Positions 48,253 through 60,402 of a stretch of 64,000 bases of DNA are shown here, piece by piece. The notes beneath the pieces were generated by a model. That model made no database searches, had not been told where the DNA came from, and worked only from the letters and a program-made list of their open reading frames with translations. Numbering within the stretch: position 1 is the first letter of the stretch; every line of letters begins with the position of its first letter. The position numbers were made by a program, and so were the translations under genes. This DNA comes from Vicia villosa (lineage: Eukaryota; Streptophyta; Magnoliopsida; Fabales; Fabaceae), in the NCBI RefSeq assembly GCF_029867415.1, contig NC_081183.1, positions 114,551,061 through 114,615,060 on the forward strand, written 5' to 3'.

Positions 48253-48829
48253 TGTCAAAGAAGGGAAATAGTATATATTTTATTTGATTTTGGTGTGTAT
48301 ATATATATGGTGTATGAATGATCTCATAACGAATTTGTCTACATTTAAATTTTAAACCATAAATATTACGATATTATTCTACTATGGTTTTAAATTTAGA
48401 AATATGTATTTAATGAGATATAATTTGAAAATGAGATGATACATGAAAACAATATTTATCATAAAAATAAATGTTGTAAAATTACAATAAATCAAACACA
48501 CATTTGGTTGAATATTGTCATATATGCACATTTTAAATCTAACATCTTTGAAGGGAGTTTGGAATAAATTGAAGAGTCATTATTTCAAAGACTTTTATGA
48601 ACAAATTATTCGCAAAATATCGATTTGATGCGAAGGTTGTTGACAAATATAAGTTAATTATACTGATGTGCTCACTATCAAATTCTTACGACCACTTGGT
48701 GACCAGTCAGACCTACGAAAAAGATGGATGATGTAACAACTGCTACACTCTTGTGTCATTCTCAATGGAGAGAATATACATGAAGGAACTTAATTCGTAG
48801 CCCTCGAATTAGGGGGGTATAGTCTTAGA
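48253..48829. other. kinase 3' flank, no gene seen
   Basis: AT-rich, with a short TATATATA tract near 48299. No polyadenylation signal can be singled out. Confidence 0.45.
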
Positions 48830-50542
48830 TCCCATTCATTGGTATTGTTTTTGCAGGTGTGGTGAGAAGCTCCTCAGAGAAGATGACCAGAGCTGTACAA
48901 CTCCGGTGACCAGACGACTGTACAGCTCCGGTGGCCAGACAACTTCCCTTTTGACAGTGATGGCGTGGCACGTTTAGGAGTTTTGGTTGGTTCATGTTCT
49001 GGGCCCAGTCAACGTTGTGGATAATGGACCAGCACGTGTGGCAATTCCTTGACATACTATTGGCTAGTCAACACGATCCATACTCTCTCTCGAGTCCTTG
49101 TGGTGTCATCAAATTTTCTCTTTTTTAACATCCTTGTTTGTCTCCCAGATCCAGCGCTTCATCCCTATGCAGGGATACCATACGCCTCGCATCTCCACCG
49201 TCAGGCTCCCTAATGATCAGATCTGAAGGCCAGGAAATATTGTCCCATGGTGCACCCTCAAGGCCTCAATGTACAGGATTGGTGCCAGTTTTTTTTTATA
49301 TTTTTTATTTACTTTATTATTTAATTATTTAGATTAAATGTTAATTAATTATGTTTAATTTAATTGATTTATTTAATTAGGGTTAGGATGATAAAATTAG
49401 GATTAGGCTAGTAACTAGGGTTTAGGATTATTTCCAAATTATTCGATTATTTCGATTTAATTTATTTAATCAGTTTTAACTGTTAAAAATCACAAAAACC
49501 CTATAGAAGTTTATCAAGGTATTAGGGTTTGCACAATCCCATTAGCCATTGGCCCAAGTATTAGGATTAGGATTTCCTAACCAACTTAGGTTTTTTTAGC
49601 CAAACAATCTTAGGTTTACAATTAGGATTTAATCTAAAGTTTTATTTATTCAGGGTTTTATTAATTAAGTTAATTAGAATAAAATTAATATTAAAATTTA
49701 TTTATTATTCACTTCGATTAAATTAATTGATCGCGATGGGTAATAATCAATTATTTAATTAATTAAATAATAAATTCAAATAAGGTTTATTTTGCTAAAG
49801 GGTTTTAACCGATTCTATTGGTTACGATGATTAGCATATTTTTTTATCAATTCGTTATTATTTTTAATCAAATCTATTGATTACGAGGAGTAACGATTAA
49901 TTAATAATCTAATTTAAAATACACCTATTTGCTAATAGTGATAATCGAATATATCAATTAGAATAATTAGCAATCCTTTATTAAATTTGTTAATTATGGT
50001 GATTAAACCTATTAATCATCGCGATTAATAGAATATATTAAAATCAGGGTTGTATGCCATTCAAAACACATCTCTTTCACAAAACTACGGATTTTCAAAA
50101 CTGCGATAAGGTAATTCAAAATACCTTGCAAGCTACGGATTTTCAAAACTACGATAAGGTAATTCAAAATACCTTCAAACAACCTCATATTAATTCTAAG
50201 ACGTACAACCCTGCCCGAACTACGTTGACTCTGATCTTCCCTAAGGAGGTACGTTGGGACTTGGATAACCAAGGCGAGTCCCCTTCCCCAAAATTCTAAT
50301 TAGGTTCGAATTTTTCCGTTCACCCTATTTATTTCCTTAGCTATAAACCCTAACACTTTTACCCACAAACCTTTGCCTTAAATCTAAAAGCTTAGGAAAG
50401 GGTTAATGGTGCCTAACACCTTCCCTCGACCCGAATATAACAACTTACCCGGAATTCTCTATAACTTCGTAGGGTTTCCTATTCGCCCTGTTAGAATAGG
50501 TGGCGACTCTAAAATCTATAACTTTTAGGGCAGGTTGCTACA
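48830..50542 (+). repeat. Ogre/Tat-type LTR, left end undefined
   Basis: No coding. The right part has the same ordered blocks as the Ogre-like LTR: a TGGTGCCTAACACCTTCCC block (50408-50426), then GGTGGCGACTCT (50500-50510), ending GGTTGCTACA at 50542. No primer site or interior follows, so it is a solo or truncated LTR. The GATCAGATCTGAAGGCC and CCCATGG blocks near 49215-49250 parallel AGAAGATCTGACGGC and CCCATGG near 6344-6376 of the Ogre-like LTR. Confidence 0.6.
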
Positions 50543-51436
50543 CATATGATTATTAAAGTCATTTGATCAAGGAAAATCAAGAAAATTAATCAAAGATAAA
50601 AAAAAGTCAACAAAAGTCAAAATTAGAGTTAAGTTATTTTGACCTCATTTTGGGAACTTCAAATTTCACCAACAAACTCAAAAATCTCCCGACATGAAAG
50701 TTGTAGATTTTTATCAAACAAACAACTTTGTCACTTATAGTATTTCTTCAAAAAATGATTAATTTGAGAGATATTGGATCAAGAAGTTTATGTTCAAAAA
50801 CTTAGCGAAATTTTAAGTGTTTTAACATGGGTTCAAGTTCCTTTGAGACCAAAACCATATTTTTAATCACTTGTTTTCTTTTATTTTTTAATTTTTTAAC
50901 CAATTTCAATAATTTATTTAAAATAGTAAATCAAATCTTTTTTACTTCAAATTTTGTACACTACTAAAAAATGGTATCTATTTTTATAATATAATTAAAA
51001 AACCCAAAAATATTGTTTATTTTATCATTAAAAAAATTAAATCAGAACAAGTCCTTTTTTATGTTTAAAAACTTAAAAATCATTTCTCTTTTAATGTTTT
51101 CACCAAATAAATTATCAATATTTATGTGTGAATTTTTTAGGGTTAGGTCAAGGTTCCTTTGATTGTACCATGTACCCTTAGACCAATTCTCTTTTAAAAT
51201 TTGGTATTTTAATCATTAAAAATCAATTAGGTTTAGGTGTAAATTCAAAACCATAAATTTCAAAACCGTAATTCAAAACTTCTTGATCTTTGCTCCCCCA
51301 TGTTAATATGACTTGTTGCTTTGATCTCTTCATTTTTGTTTATGTACATATGCTTGTTGATTTTCATCCTTGTATCTTTGTACTTGTCATCCATTGTATT
51401 ATCATTGTATATACTTTGTTTACTAACGTACATGCA

Positions 51437-51438
<2 letters not shown>

Positions 51439-51504
<66 letters not shown>
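51439..51504. repeat. (AT)33 microsatellite
   Basis: Uninterrupted AT repeat. Confidence 0.97.
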
Positions 51505-51506
<2 letters not shown>

Positions 51507-51771
51507 ATCCATCATCCATCATATTCATTCATACATGAAATGATCCAAAGGTCTTAAACATCTTATATCCATTATCATTTGAGTCTACATTGATCTCTTT
51601 GTTGTACCCACTTGTTTGTATTTGACACATGTTATCACATACACACTTGAGGTATTCATTGATTGATTACTTAAATTTGTTGTTGAAAAATCCAAAGGAA
51701 TGGGAATGGTATTGACTAAAATTGTCAAGGTACTCAATCTCTTTTCCAATCTCTTTTAATTTTGTGCTTTG

Positions 51772-52075
51772 TATTGTTAAAGCTTTGCACATGTTTTGAA
51801 AATGGTTTTGTATTGTTAAAGCTCAATCTTTTGTAAAACCAACCATTGGTTTTGTATTGTTAAAGCTCAACCTACCCTTTCTTTAAAACCTTGGTGCTAA
51901 GAGGAGAATTATTCTCGGTGAAACTACTCTTAGACCATTGACCTTGTATTGATAAAGCTTGGTCCTTTTTCATTTAAAACTTGTTAAGTATTGTTAAATC
52001 TTAACCTTTTAAAACTTGTTAAGTATTGTTAAAGCTTAACACTTTAAGAAACCCGCTGAGTATTGTTAAAGCTCA
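51772..52075 (+). repeat. periodic TATTGTTAAAGCT repeats
   Basis: Copies or one-mismatch copies start at 51772, 51811, 51855, 51947, 51989, 52024 and 52061. Spacing is 35-44 bp except one gap of 92 (a missing unit). A diverged tandem array inside the LTR. Confidence 0.85.
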
Positions 52076-52538
52076 ACACCCAAAAATATTTTGGCCACTT
52101 GGCCCTTTTATTTTCCTTTTAAGAGGAACTACAAAAGCTCTGACTTCCCTATTTTTAAAGGGGTATGTAGGCCTAAGATACGATGTCTTATCGAGCTCAC
52201 TTTTTAAATTTTTTTTCTCATCTCCCCACTCTATTTAAACAAAAAAATCACAAAAGCATTTTCAAAGTTACAGTAACAATAATAATAATATTTTCAAAGA
52301 GGTTCCTATGGTATACCATAGATGTGAGGGGTGCTTAAAACCTTCCCCTTGCATAACAAACCCCCCGTACCCAAATCTCTGATAATTTTATTAGTTTTGA
52401 TTTTAAAAACTTCTGTGGGTTTTATTCGCTCTTTCTCCCATTTTCTTTGGAAACAATATAGCGCGGTGGCGACTCTGTTTTAAAACAAATGTGCTAAGTC
52501 TATTCAATGGCTTTAGTCTCACAAATTTCACCGCAACA

Positions 52539-54059
52539 CTAATGTATAAATCGGATAACTTACACTTGTGATAGTTAACTCCCAAACTGGCTACTAGTTT
52601 GAATCCCCTTAAAATAGCTTTGAATATCCACATGTTCTTCCAATTCCCTTATCTAATCAATAAAGTATCGTCTGTGAATTATAAAATATAGAAGGAGCTC
52701 CTATCATTCACTTTAAAACCAATAAACTCTCCTAAAACAGAAGCCTTATTAACCAAGCCTGTGAGACTTTCAGTTACTAGAACAAAGAAGTGAGACAAAG
52801 GATCTCCCTGCCTAAGACCTCTCCTGACCTCGAAGTCCTTAGTAGGACTCCCATTCCTTAATATGGACATAAAGCTAGTGAAAACGCAAGCTTCCATCCA
52901 TAACTCCCTGAACCCCATCTTCTTCATCACAAACCTTAAGAAATTCGCGTTAACCTTGTCATAAGCTTTCTTGAAGTAAACCTTAAAGAACAAACAATCT
53001 TTCTTGGTTCTAGTAGATAAGTCGATTGCTTTATTAGCAACAGGCACACCATCAAGTAATTGTCTGCCAGGGGCTAAAGTTGTTTAGAAAGAAGAAATTA
53101 AGGACCTAGAATAAGTTTCAATTTGTGCACAAGAAGCTTCGATGTAATCTTGTAATACTCTCCATCAAACAGATTGGTCTGAAATCATCAAGCCTTTGAG
53201 GATTTGGGACCTTTGGTATGAGTGTTAGAAAGGAAGAAGAAATAGATTTGTTAAGCCTAGCTTTGGAATGGAAATCCTTCGCAAAACATATAATATCTTC
53301 CTTCAGGAAACTCCAACACTTTTTAAAGAATAGGAAATAGAAACTGTCGGGCCTGTGACTTTTAGAACTATCGCAATTCTAAATCGCAACCTTAATCTCA
53401 CTCTCCAAAAATGACTTTTCCAAAAAAAATCTGTCATCAAGAGACAAACTCCTATAATCAATGCCTTCCAATTAAGGTATGGAGAAATTAGACTCACTGA
53501 ATTGCTTGCAAATCTCCTTCTTCACATCTTTGATAGAATTCAAAACCCCTTTACTAGACTCAAAAGACCCGATGAATTTTCTCATGTTCCTCATTTTCAT
53601 AACAGAATGAAAATACATGCTATTACAATCACCATCTCTCACCCAGCTCACTCCAGATTTCTGAATAAGAAGCTCTCTTTTAAGGTCAGTTTGTTCTAAA
53701 CAGAGCTTAGCTCTTTACTACGACTAGTAACCAGATCTTCGACCTCCTCCTTCTTCCAAACTGTTAATAGATCGTCGATGGCATTTACCTCATCCACTCC
53801 TCCTCCACCTCCAAATCAATCCGGCCAAAAAATTCTTTATTCCACTTCTTAAGACTACTCCTAATCATCTTAAATATTTCTTTCAAAAAAAATCTCTCCT
53901 TCCTTCCATTCTAAATGATCCCACTCCTTTTCAACAAATTTGATGAAGTTCCTGTCTTTGAACCAACCATCAATTACTTTGAAGTGCTTAGGGCCCCCAA
54001 TTCAAGTTGTTGAACTTTAACCAGATAGAACAGTGATATGAGATGTCTTTTGTAACACC
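52539..54059 (-). pseudogene. LINE reverse transcriptase half (L1-like), decayed
   Basis: Minus strand, from 54059: SIWLKFNNLNWGP-like linker, WFKDRNFIKFVEKEW, SLKKWNKEFFGRI, then RT: VYFKKAYDKVNANFLRFVMK, FEVRRGLRQGDPLS, and FTDDTLLI (in the place of YADDTL.) near 52675-52655, followed by GVNYHKCKLS. Many frameshifts and stops. The 3' part is lost where the Ogre/Tat-type LTR begins. Confidence 0.88.
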
Positions 54060-55239
54060 CTAATTTTTACTCGGCAAATATTATAAAAATCATGGTATAA
54101 AATTTCCAACAAAACATGGGATGCTACACTTTCTACTTAAAACAACGACAATCAATCACATATAAATCAGATACATAACACATAATTTTCAAATGAACTG
54201 ATAACAACCTGTTTAGACTTTAAAATAAAACAACTTTCATCACTACGCAGCAGATTCATAAATTCAATGGAAAATACCAAAATATCTTGTCCAACTCAAA
54301 ACAACTTTAAATCAAGAGCTCTTTAATGGAAACAATTTAAAAATTCAACAACATAATAAAAACCAACAATCAAAGAAACATGCGTTCATCCCCCTGAGTG
54401 TTACGTATCAGAGCGACCAACACCTGACTCAAACTAATGAAGGTAAGCAGCCTTCACTCTGGATTACTTGCACGTTACCAGCGTAGGGATAACATTCAAA
54501 CAGAAGGGGTGAGATATTGAACCATATAATTGAGTTTATGATAAATAATATAATAGATTTAGATCATATAAAACCACCACTTCACAGTATCAACATCACA
54601 ATTCACTTCGCTTCACATCATTACATCCAAAAAGCAGTTCAAGTCACAATTCAAGTCACGACACTTCACATCAAATCATACTTATGCATTATAAAATGTG
54701 ACACTAACTATGCACATGTATGTGGTACCAACAAGGTTTCAACCCGCATTGCTAAATTGCCAATTAATAGAGGCATCAATAAGGCCTAAGGCTTCATCAA
54801 AGTTTTCCAGTCCAGACTGTCGCAAAGTATGCAAATGTATGTGACTCGATAAATGCGGCATTACATACTCAACAATAACAAATCTCATCGCAAGGCATAG
54901 ACTTATATCACTGTTATTACCAATAAATATAGGTAACTCATCATCACAATATTTCCTGCTACTTCACATTATCCATAAAATAATAGCATTGCATCATCAT
55001 AGATATATCACAAAGAAAAATAGCAGCATAATAAAGTATTAATCCCATAATTTCCTGTAGTCCACTGACTGATTCTTCTGCTAATTTTTTCTGTTGTTGT
55101 TTTACTATTACTAGCCTCCCTCATTGTTGTTTCAACAATTATACTACTAATCTCTAATATTTTTATATATATTCCTACTACTGTTAATTATACATCGTCT
55201 CTACTATGAATATTTTCTACTCTGTTATTAAAAACTTAT

Positions 55240-55675
55240 TGTTGTGAAAAACGATACCAATAACAAAGTATAATAGGGAATTAGGGAACAGAAGAAGAAC
55301 ACAATAATTGGTTATAACTGCTATTCTTTCACTTTCTCTTAAAACAAGATTACAAGTTTACAAGAATAACAAATAACCTCTCTCACCCTAAATTAGGATT
55401 TGCAGCTTAGCAATGATGAGAGACTAGTATGCTATTTATAATAAAACCTAACATACTAACTAATGGGCTTTTTCCACAAGGCCCATTACACAAGTCAACT
55501 TAATAAACAAGCTAACTTAACAAATTAGGGTTTAAACACTAAAACCTAATTTAACATGCTAACAACCCTAGCATCTTCGACACAAGCATGTGAACAACCT
55601 TCGACTTCATGCTTAACCCTGTCGAACCAAGAAGCTACCCTTCGGCCATACTAGAGTTCGATCCAAAATCTCACA
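55240..55675 (-). repeat. 3' LTR of the young copia
   Basis: TGTTGTGAAAAACG...AAATCTCACA; identical by eye to 59706-60141. Confidence 0.95.
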
Positions 55676-55718
55676 AATCTCCACCTTGGATCTAACTCTA
55701 CAACATCAAGGGAACAAA

Positions 55719-56963
55719 CTAGCTTTCTTCATGCAGCTTTATCAACTGCATACAGTGGAAAAACTTGCAACTCGGCAATGTCTTGGTGATCATATCAGCA
55801 GCATTGTCTTCAGTCGAAACCTTCAGCACTTGGACTTCTCCACGCTCGATTACTCCTCTGACGAAATGCAGCCTCACATCAATGTGCTTAGTTCGCTCAT
55901 GATAGGCTGAATTCTTCGACAGGTGTATTGCACTTTGACTATCACATTTAACAGTGATACCTCGACCTTGAAGTTTCAGCTCCTTCGCAAAACCTTCAAG
56001 CCACAATGCTTCTTTCACAGCTTCAGTTAATGCAATGTACTCCGCTTCAGTGGTTGATAGAGCAACAACCTTCTGAAGTGTTGCTTTCCAACTAATTGCT
56101 GTGCCAAACATAGTGAAAACATATCCAGAAATAGATTTCCTGGAATCCATACAACCTGCATAATCAGAGTCGACATATCCTTCGATTACTGCTTTACCAT
56201 CTTCACCCAAGGCTCCACCATAAATTAGGACTCTATTCAGAGACCCATTTATGTACCTTAAAATCCACTTCAATGCTTGCCAGTGAGCCTTTCCAGGATT
56301 CGCCATGTACCTGCTTACAAGACTTACTGCGTATGCTATGTCGGGTCTAGTACAAACCATAGCATACATCAAAGAACCAACTATATTAGCATATGGGATG
56401 CTATTCATATAGGCTCTTTCCACATCAGTACTGGGACACTGATCAATACTCAGCTTGAATTGAGGGTTTGTTGGAGTCACAACTGGCTTCGAATTCGACA
56501 TACCAAACTTTTCAAGAATCTTTCGTAGATATGCCTCTTGAGATAGGCATAACTTCGACTTCTTTCTATCTCTTCGAATGTCAATTCCAAGAATCCTGGA
56601 AGCAGCTCCCAGATCCTTCATATCGAACTCCTTATTGAGTTCAGCCTTCACCCTCATCACATCTTCGACACTGTTGCTTGCTATGAGAATATCATCCACA
56701 TAAAGCAACAAAATAACAAATGAATTACCAGGTCGAAATCTGAAGTAAACACAGTGGTCGAACTGACTTCTAATGAAACTTATGCGTGCCATGAACTTGT
56801 CGAATCTCCTATTCCACTGTCGAGGAGATTGTTTCAGCCCATATAAAGATCTCTTTAACTTGCACACATAATCTTCCTTCCCCTTTTCGACATACCCTTC
56901 AGGTTGCCTCATCAGGATCGTTTCATCTAAATCACCATACAAGAACGCAGTCTTCACATCCAT
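55719..56963 (-). CDS. copia RT C-terminal part and RNase H (second frame)
   Basis: Open frame beginning at the MDVKTAFLYGDL motif of RT, then LYGLKQSPRQW and YVDDILIAS (catalytic Asp pair intact), the connection domain, and RNase H with DSDYAGCMDSRK, TTEAEYIALTEAVKEA, CDSQSAIHLSKN and MITKTLPS. It is the continuation of the frame ending at 56954. The two overlap in different frames because one base appears to be missing near 56979-56986, just before MDVK. Nothing else in the domain looks damaged. Confidence 0.93.
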   Translation of the reverse strand: MDVKTAFLYGDLDETILMRQPEGYVEKGKEDYVCKLKRSLYGLKQSPRQWNRRFDKFMARISFIRSQFDHCVYFRFRPGNSFVILLLYVDDILIASNSVEDVMRVKAELNKEFDMKDLGAASRILGIDIRRDRKKSKLCLSQEAYLRKILEKFGMSNSKPVVTPTNPQFKLSIDQCPSTDVERAYMNSIPYANIVGSLMYAMVCTRPDIAYAVSLVSRYMANPGKAHWQALKWILRYINGSLNRVLIYGGALGEDGKAVIEGYVDSDYAGCMDSRKSISGYVFTMFGTAISWKATLQKVVALSTTEAEYIALTEAVKEALWLEGFAKELKLQGRGITVKCDSQSAIHLSKNSAYHERTKHIDVRLHFVRGVIERGEVQVLKVSTEDNAADMITKTLPSCKFFHCMQLIKLHEES

Positions 56964-59680
56964 CTGTTCCAGTTCAAGATCGACTGTGCCACCATGGCAA
57001 GCAACATTCGAATGGACCTATGCTTCACAACAGGAGAAAACACATCATTGAAGTCGACACCTTCTTTCTGAGTGAAACCCCTTGCAACTAACCTTGCCTT
57101 GTATCTTTTCGACGTCACTCCTTCAATTCCTTCCTTAACTTTGAAAATCCATTTACAGCTGACTAACCTTGCCCCAACAGGTTTCTTGATCAGTTCCCAA
57201 GTATGATTATCATGAAGAGATTTCATCTCATCATCCATGGCCTTCAGCCATTCAGTCTTATTTCGACTCCTCATAACTTCCTTATAGTCTCTAGGTTCTT
57301 CGTCCAGAACCTCACTTGCAGAGATTAAGGCATAAGCTATAAGATCTGCATATCCAAGTCTCTGAGGTGGCTTGATGACTCTTCTCGACCTATCTCTCGA
57401 CAATAGGTAGTCATCGTCAGTTTCCTCAACTTCAGCATCTTCTGCTTCTTCTTCGACTTCATCTGGGATATGCAATTCAGCATCAACATGCTCCACCTCA
57501 ACAGGAATTTCTACCTGTTCCAGCTCTTCGTCAGATGTTTCTGTACTTCGACCAACATCATCAGTTTTCTTAAAAGCCATTTCAGCTTCATTGAAAACTA
57601 CATCTCGACTGGTGATACACCTCCTGTGACCTGGCTCTAGGCACCATAGCCTATAAGCTTTGACTCCTTCAGGGTATCCCATGAACATGCATTTCAGAGC
57701 TCTAGGTTCGACCTTGTCTTGCCTAATGTGAGCATAGGCTACACAGCCAAATACTCTCAGTTTGTCGAGATCTGGTGGATGTCCCGACCAAACTTCTTCA
57801 GGTGTCTTCATATCTAACGCTGTCGAAGGACATCTGTTTATCAGATATGTTGCTGTCGAAACAGCCTCAGCCCAGAACACATTCTTTAACCCCGCACTAG
57901 TCAACATGCATCTGACTCTCTCCAAAATAGTTCGATTAAATCTTTCAGCCAAACCATTTTGCTGTGGAGTACCTGCAGTAGTTCTGTGCCTTGCAATACC
58001 AAAGGCAGCACAAAAGCTGTCGAATGCCTCATTGCAAAATTCAAGGTCATTGTCGGTTCTCAACCTCTTGACCTTCCTGCCAGTTTGATTTTCAACCAGA
58101 GTCTTCCAACTTTTGAAATTCTCAAAAGTTTCATCCTTAGTCTTCTGGATGAATACCCATAATTTTCTGGAATAATCATCTACTATGGATAGAAAATACC
58201 TTGCTCCTGAATGTGATGCACACCTTGCAGGCCCCCAAAGATCAGCATGGATGTAATCAAGGGATCCATGTGTTCTTTGTTTGCCTTTGTTGAACTTTAC
58301 TCTGCAAGATTTTCCAAGTACACAGGGTTCACAAAACTTCAGCTTTTCGACTTTGTCTCCACCAAGCAGATTTTGTTTCCCTAATTCGACCAGACCCCTT
58401 TCACTGACATGGCCCAATCTCATGTGCCAGATTTCTGTCTTCGACAAAGGTTTCGTGGATACAACATTTGTCGAACCACTTACAACTTCAGCCTCAAGGG
58501 TATACAAGCCTTGTTTTTTCACGCCTCTCAAGACTTCCTTCGAACCCTTCATGACTCTTAGGATACTTTTCTCTCCTTGGAAAACATATCCTTTCTTGTC
58601 GAATTCACCAAGAGAAAGCAGATTTCTCTTCAAATCAGGAACAAACCTGACTTCAGTCAACAACCTTATTGACTCATCATGGAGCTTGAATCTAATAGAT
58701 CCAATACCTGCAATCTTGCAAGCCTTGTTGTTTCCCAGCAATACGGATCCACCATCTTGATCACATAATTCCTCGAACAAGTCTTTGTTTGGAGTCATGT
58801 GCCAAGTGCAACCTGAATCCATAATCCACTCCTTCTTAGAGTCACTGCTTGAAACCACAAGAACATCAGATGATTCGAAATCATCTTGAACAATGGCAGC
58901 GTTGCCATTATCCTTACCTCCATGATATTTCAAGCGTTCAGGGCACACCTTTCTTGTGTGACCCTCCTTTTTACAATGATAGCATCGAATGCCAGATGCT
59001 TCGCCACTGTAAGACTTCGACTGGCTTTTGCCTTTCTTCTTGTCGAACTTACCATCCTTTCGTAAGAGTTTTCCTTTAACGGCCAAACCTTCGCCAACAG
59101 TCGAGGGTTTATGCTCCTTTCGTTCATTCAAGTCCTTAGAGTACAAGGCTGATTGAACTTCTTCAAACGTCAGGGACTCCCTTCCATACAAGAGAGTTTC
59201 TTTGAAGTGAGCATGTGATCGAGGCAAAGAACACAATAGTAACAGCGCTTGATCTTCATCATCGATCTTCACATCAATATTTTCAAGATCAAGAATCAGC
59301 TTGTTGAACATATCCAACTGCTCAGCCAATACTTTGTCTTCAATCATCTTGAATGAATACAAAGCTTGCTTCAGGTAGAGTCGATTTACCAGCGATTTGG
59401 TCATATACAAACTTTCAAGTTTCACCCATAACCCTGATGCCGTCGTCTCCTTTGATACCTGCCTGAGAACCTTATCACCAAGGCTCAACAAAATTGCGCT
59501 GTGTGCCTTCTCAATCATAGTCGTCTTCTCCGCTGCCGTTAATGCAGCATTCATGGCTGCCTCTCCCTTCAACGCTTCCAAACAACCCTGCTGAACCAGT
59601 AGGGCTTTCATCTTCAAGCGCCACAGACCGAAATCATTCACTCCGGTGAACTTTTCAATCTCATACTTTGTTGAAGGCAT
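56954..59680 (-). CDS. copia gag-protease-integrase-RT N-terminal part
   Basis: ATG at 59680 (MPSTKYEIEKF); about 908 codons. Domains: DUF4219/UBN2 gag (LWRLKMKALLVQQG), zinc knuckle CYHCKKEGHTRKVC (intact), protease IMDSGCTWHMTP (DSG), GAG-pre-integrase IWHMRLGHVSERGL, integrase IHADLWGP, LRTDNDLEF and NGLAERFNRT (D, D, E present), linker with an Asp/Glu-rich stretch, and the RT start (CKWIFKVK, KARLVARGFTQKEG). The frame runs off at a stop at 56954 because of the single-base frameshift. The gag start resembles Tnt1/Tork elements. Domain state and identical LTRs suggest very recent activity, either of this copy before the frameshift or through helper copies. Confidence 0.93.
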   Translation of the reverse strand: MPSTKYEIEKFTGVNDFGLWRLKMKALLVQQGCLEALKGEAAMNAALTAAEKTTMIEKAHSAILLSLGDKVLRQVSKETTASGLWVKLESLYMTKSLVNRLYLKQALYSFKMIEDKVLAEQLDMFNKLILDLENIDVKIDDEDQALLLLCSLPRSHAHFKETLLYGRESLTFEEVQSALYSKDLNERKEHKPSTVGEGLAVKGKLLRKDGKFDKKKGKSQSKSYSGEASGIRCYHCKKEGHTRKVCPERLKYHGGKDNGNAAIVQDDFESSDVLVVSSSDSKKEWIMDSGCTWHMTPNKDLFEELCDQDGGSVLLGNNKACKIAGIGSIRFKLHDESIRLLTEVRFVPDLKRNLLSLGEFDKKGYVFQGEKSILRVMKGSKEVLRGVKKQGLYTLEAEVVSGSTNVVSTKPLSKTEIWHMRLGHVSERGLVELGKQNLLGGDKVEKLKFCEPCVLGKSCRVKFNKGKQRTHGSLDYIHADLWGPARCASHSGARYFLSIVDDYSRKLWVFIQKTKDETFENFKSWKTLVENQTGRKVKRLRTDNDLEFCNEAFDSFCAAFGIARHRTTAGTPQQNGLAERFNRTILERVRCMLTSAGLKNVFWAEAVSTATYLINRCPSTALDMKTPEEVWSGHPPDLDKLRVFGCVAYAHIRQDKVEPRALKCMFMGYPEGVKAYRLWCLEPGHRRCITSRDVVFNEAEMAFKKTDDVGRSTETSDEELEQVEIPVEVEHVDAELHIPDEVEEEAEDAEVEETDDDYLLSRDRSRRVIKPPQRLGYADLIAYALISASEVLDEEPRDYKEVMRSRNKTEWLKAMDDEMKSLHDNHTWELIKKPVGARLVSCKWIFKVKEGIEGVTSKRYKARLVARGFTQKEGVDFNDVFSPVVKHRSIRMLLAMVAQSILNWNRWM

Positions 59681-59705
59681 CTTCCCCACGCTCACCGCAC
59701 CAATT

Positions 59706-60141
59706 TGTTGTGAAAAACGATACCAATAACAAAGTATAATAGGGAATTAGGGAACAGAAGAAGAACACAATAATTGGTTATAACTGCTATTCTTTCACTT
59801 TCTCTTAAAACAAGATTACAAGTTTACAAGAATAACAAATAACCTCTCTCACCCTAAATTAGGATTTGCAGCTTAGCAATGATGAGAGACTAGTATGCTA
59901 TTTATAATAAAACCTAACATACTAACTAATGGGCTTTTTCCACAAGGCCCATTACACAAGTCAACTTAATAAACAAGCTAACTTAACAAATTAGGGTTTA
60001 AACACTAAAACCTAATTTAACATGCTAACAACCCTAGCATCTTCGACACAAGCATGTGAACAACCTTCGACTTCATGCTTAACCCTGTCGAACCAAGAAG
60101 CTACCCTTCGGCCATACTAGAGTTCGATCCAAAATCTCACA
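59706..60141 (-). repeat. 5' LTR of the young copia
   Basis: Partner of 55240-55675; adjoins the primer region on its inner side. Confidence 0.95.
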
Positions 60142-60402
60142 CTTATACTGATACTAGTATCATTCTACTGATTGCTAGCTTTTTATTATAGTCTGTATTG
60201 TTACTATGGTTATCAAATTTGACTAACTAATTTTGATCCTTTATTAATTATCATGTGCCTTTCCTAATCTCTAATTGTCAAGTAACCAGGATTTGTTAGG
60301 AATACTTTATTAGAAGTCATATAAGATTTATCCTAACACATGTTACAACATTAAGCATTAAGTGAACAAATAATATAAACTAATGGTCCCCACCCAGTTA
60401 TA

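Larger units (their letters stand above)
50543..52538 (+). repeat. second Ogre/Tat-type LTR with AT microsatellite and periodic repeats
   Basis: Ends TTTCACCGCAACA at 52538, directly at LINE sequence. Carries AGGGGTGCTTAAAACCTTCC (52327-52346) and GGTGGCGACTCTG (52465-52477). Contains an (AT)33 tract and seven copies of TATTGTTAAAGCT. The start was not found; it may be split by the preceding LTR. Confidence 0.6.
55240..60141 (-). mobile_element. very young Ty1/copia element (Tork/Tnt1-like), minus strand
   Basis: 4902 bp. LTRs 55240-55675 and 59706-60141 (436 bp each) that I read as identical, and a perfect CTTAT duplication (55235-55239 and 60142-60146). The polypurine tract (minus) is AAGGTGGAGATT beside the left LTR. 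The sequence after the 5' LTR (ATTGGTGCGGTGAGCG) is not the standard initiator-Met complement, so the primer is uncertain. Coding is intact except for one frameshift. Confidence 0.95.
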
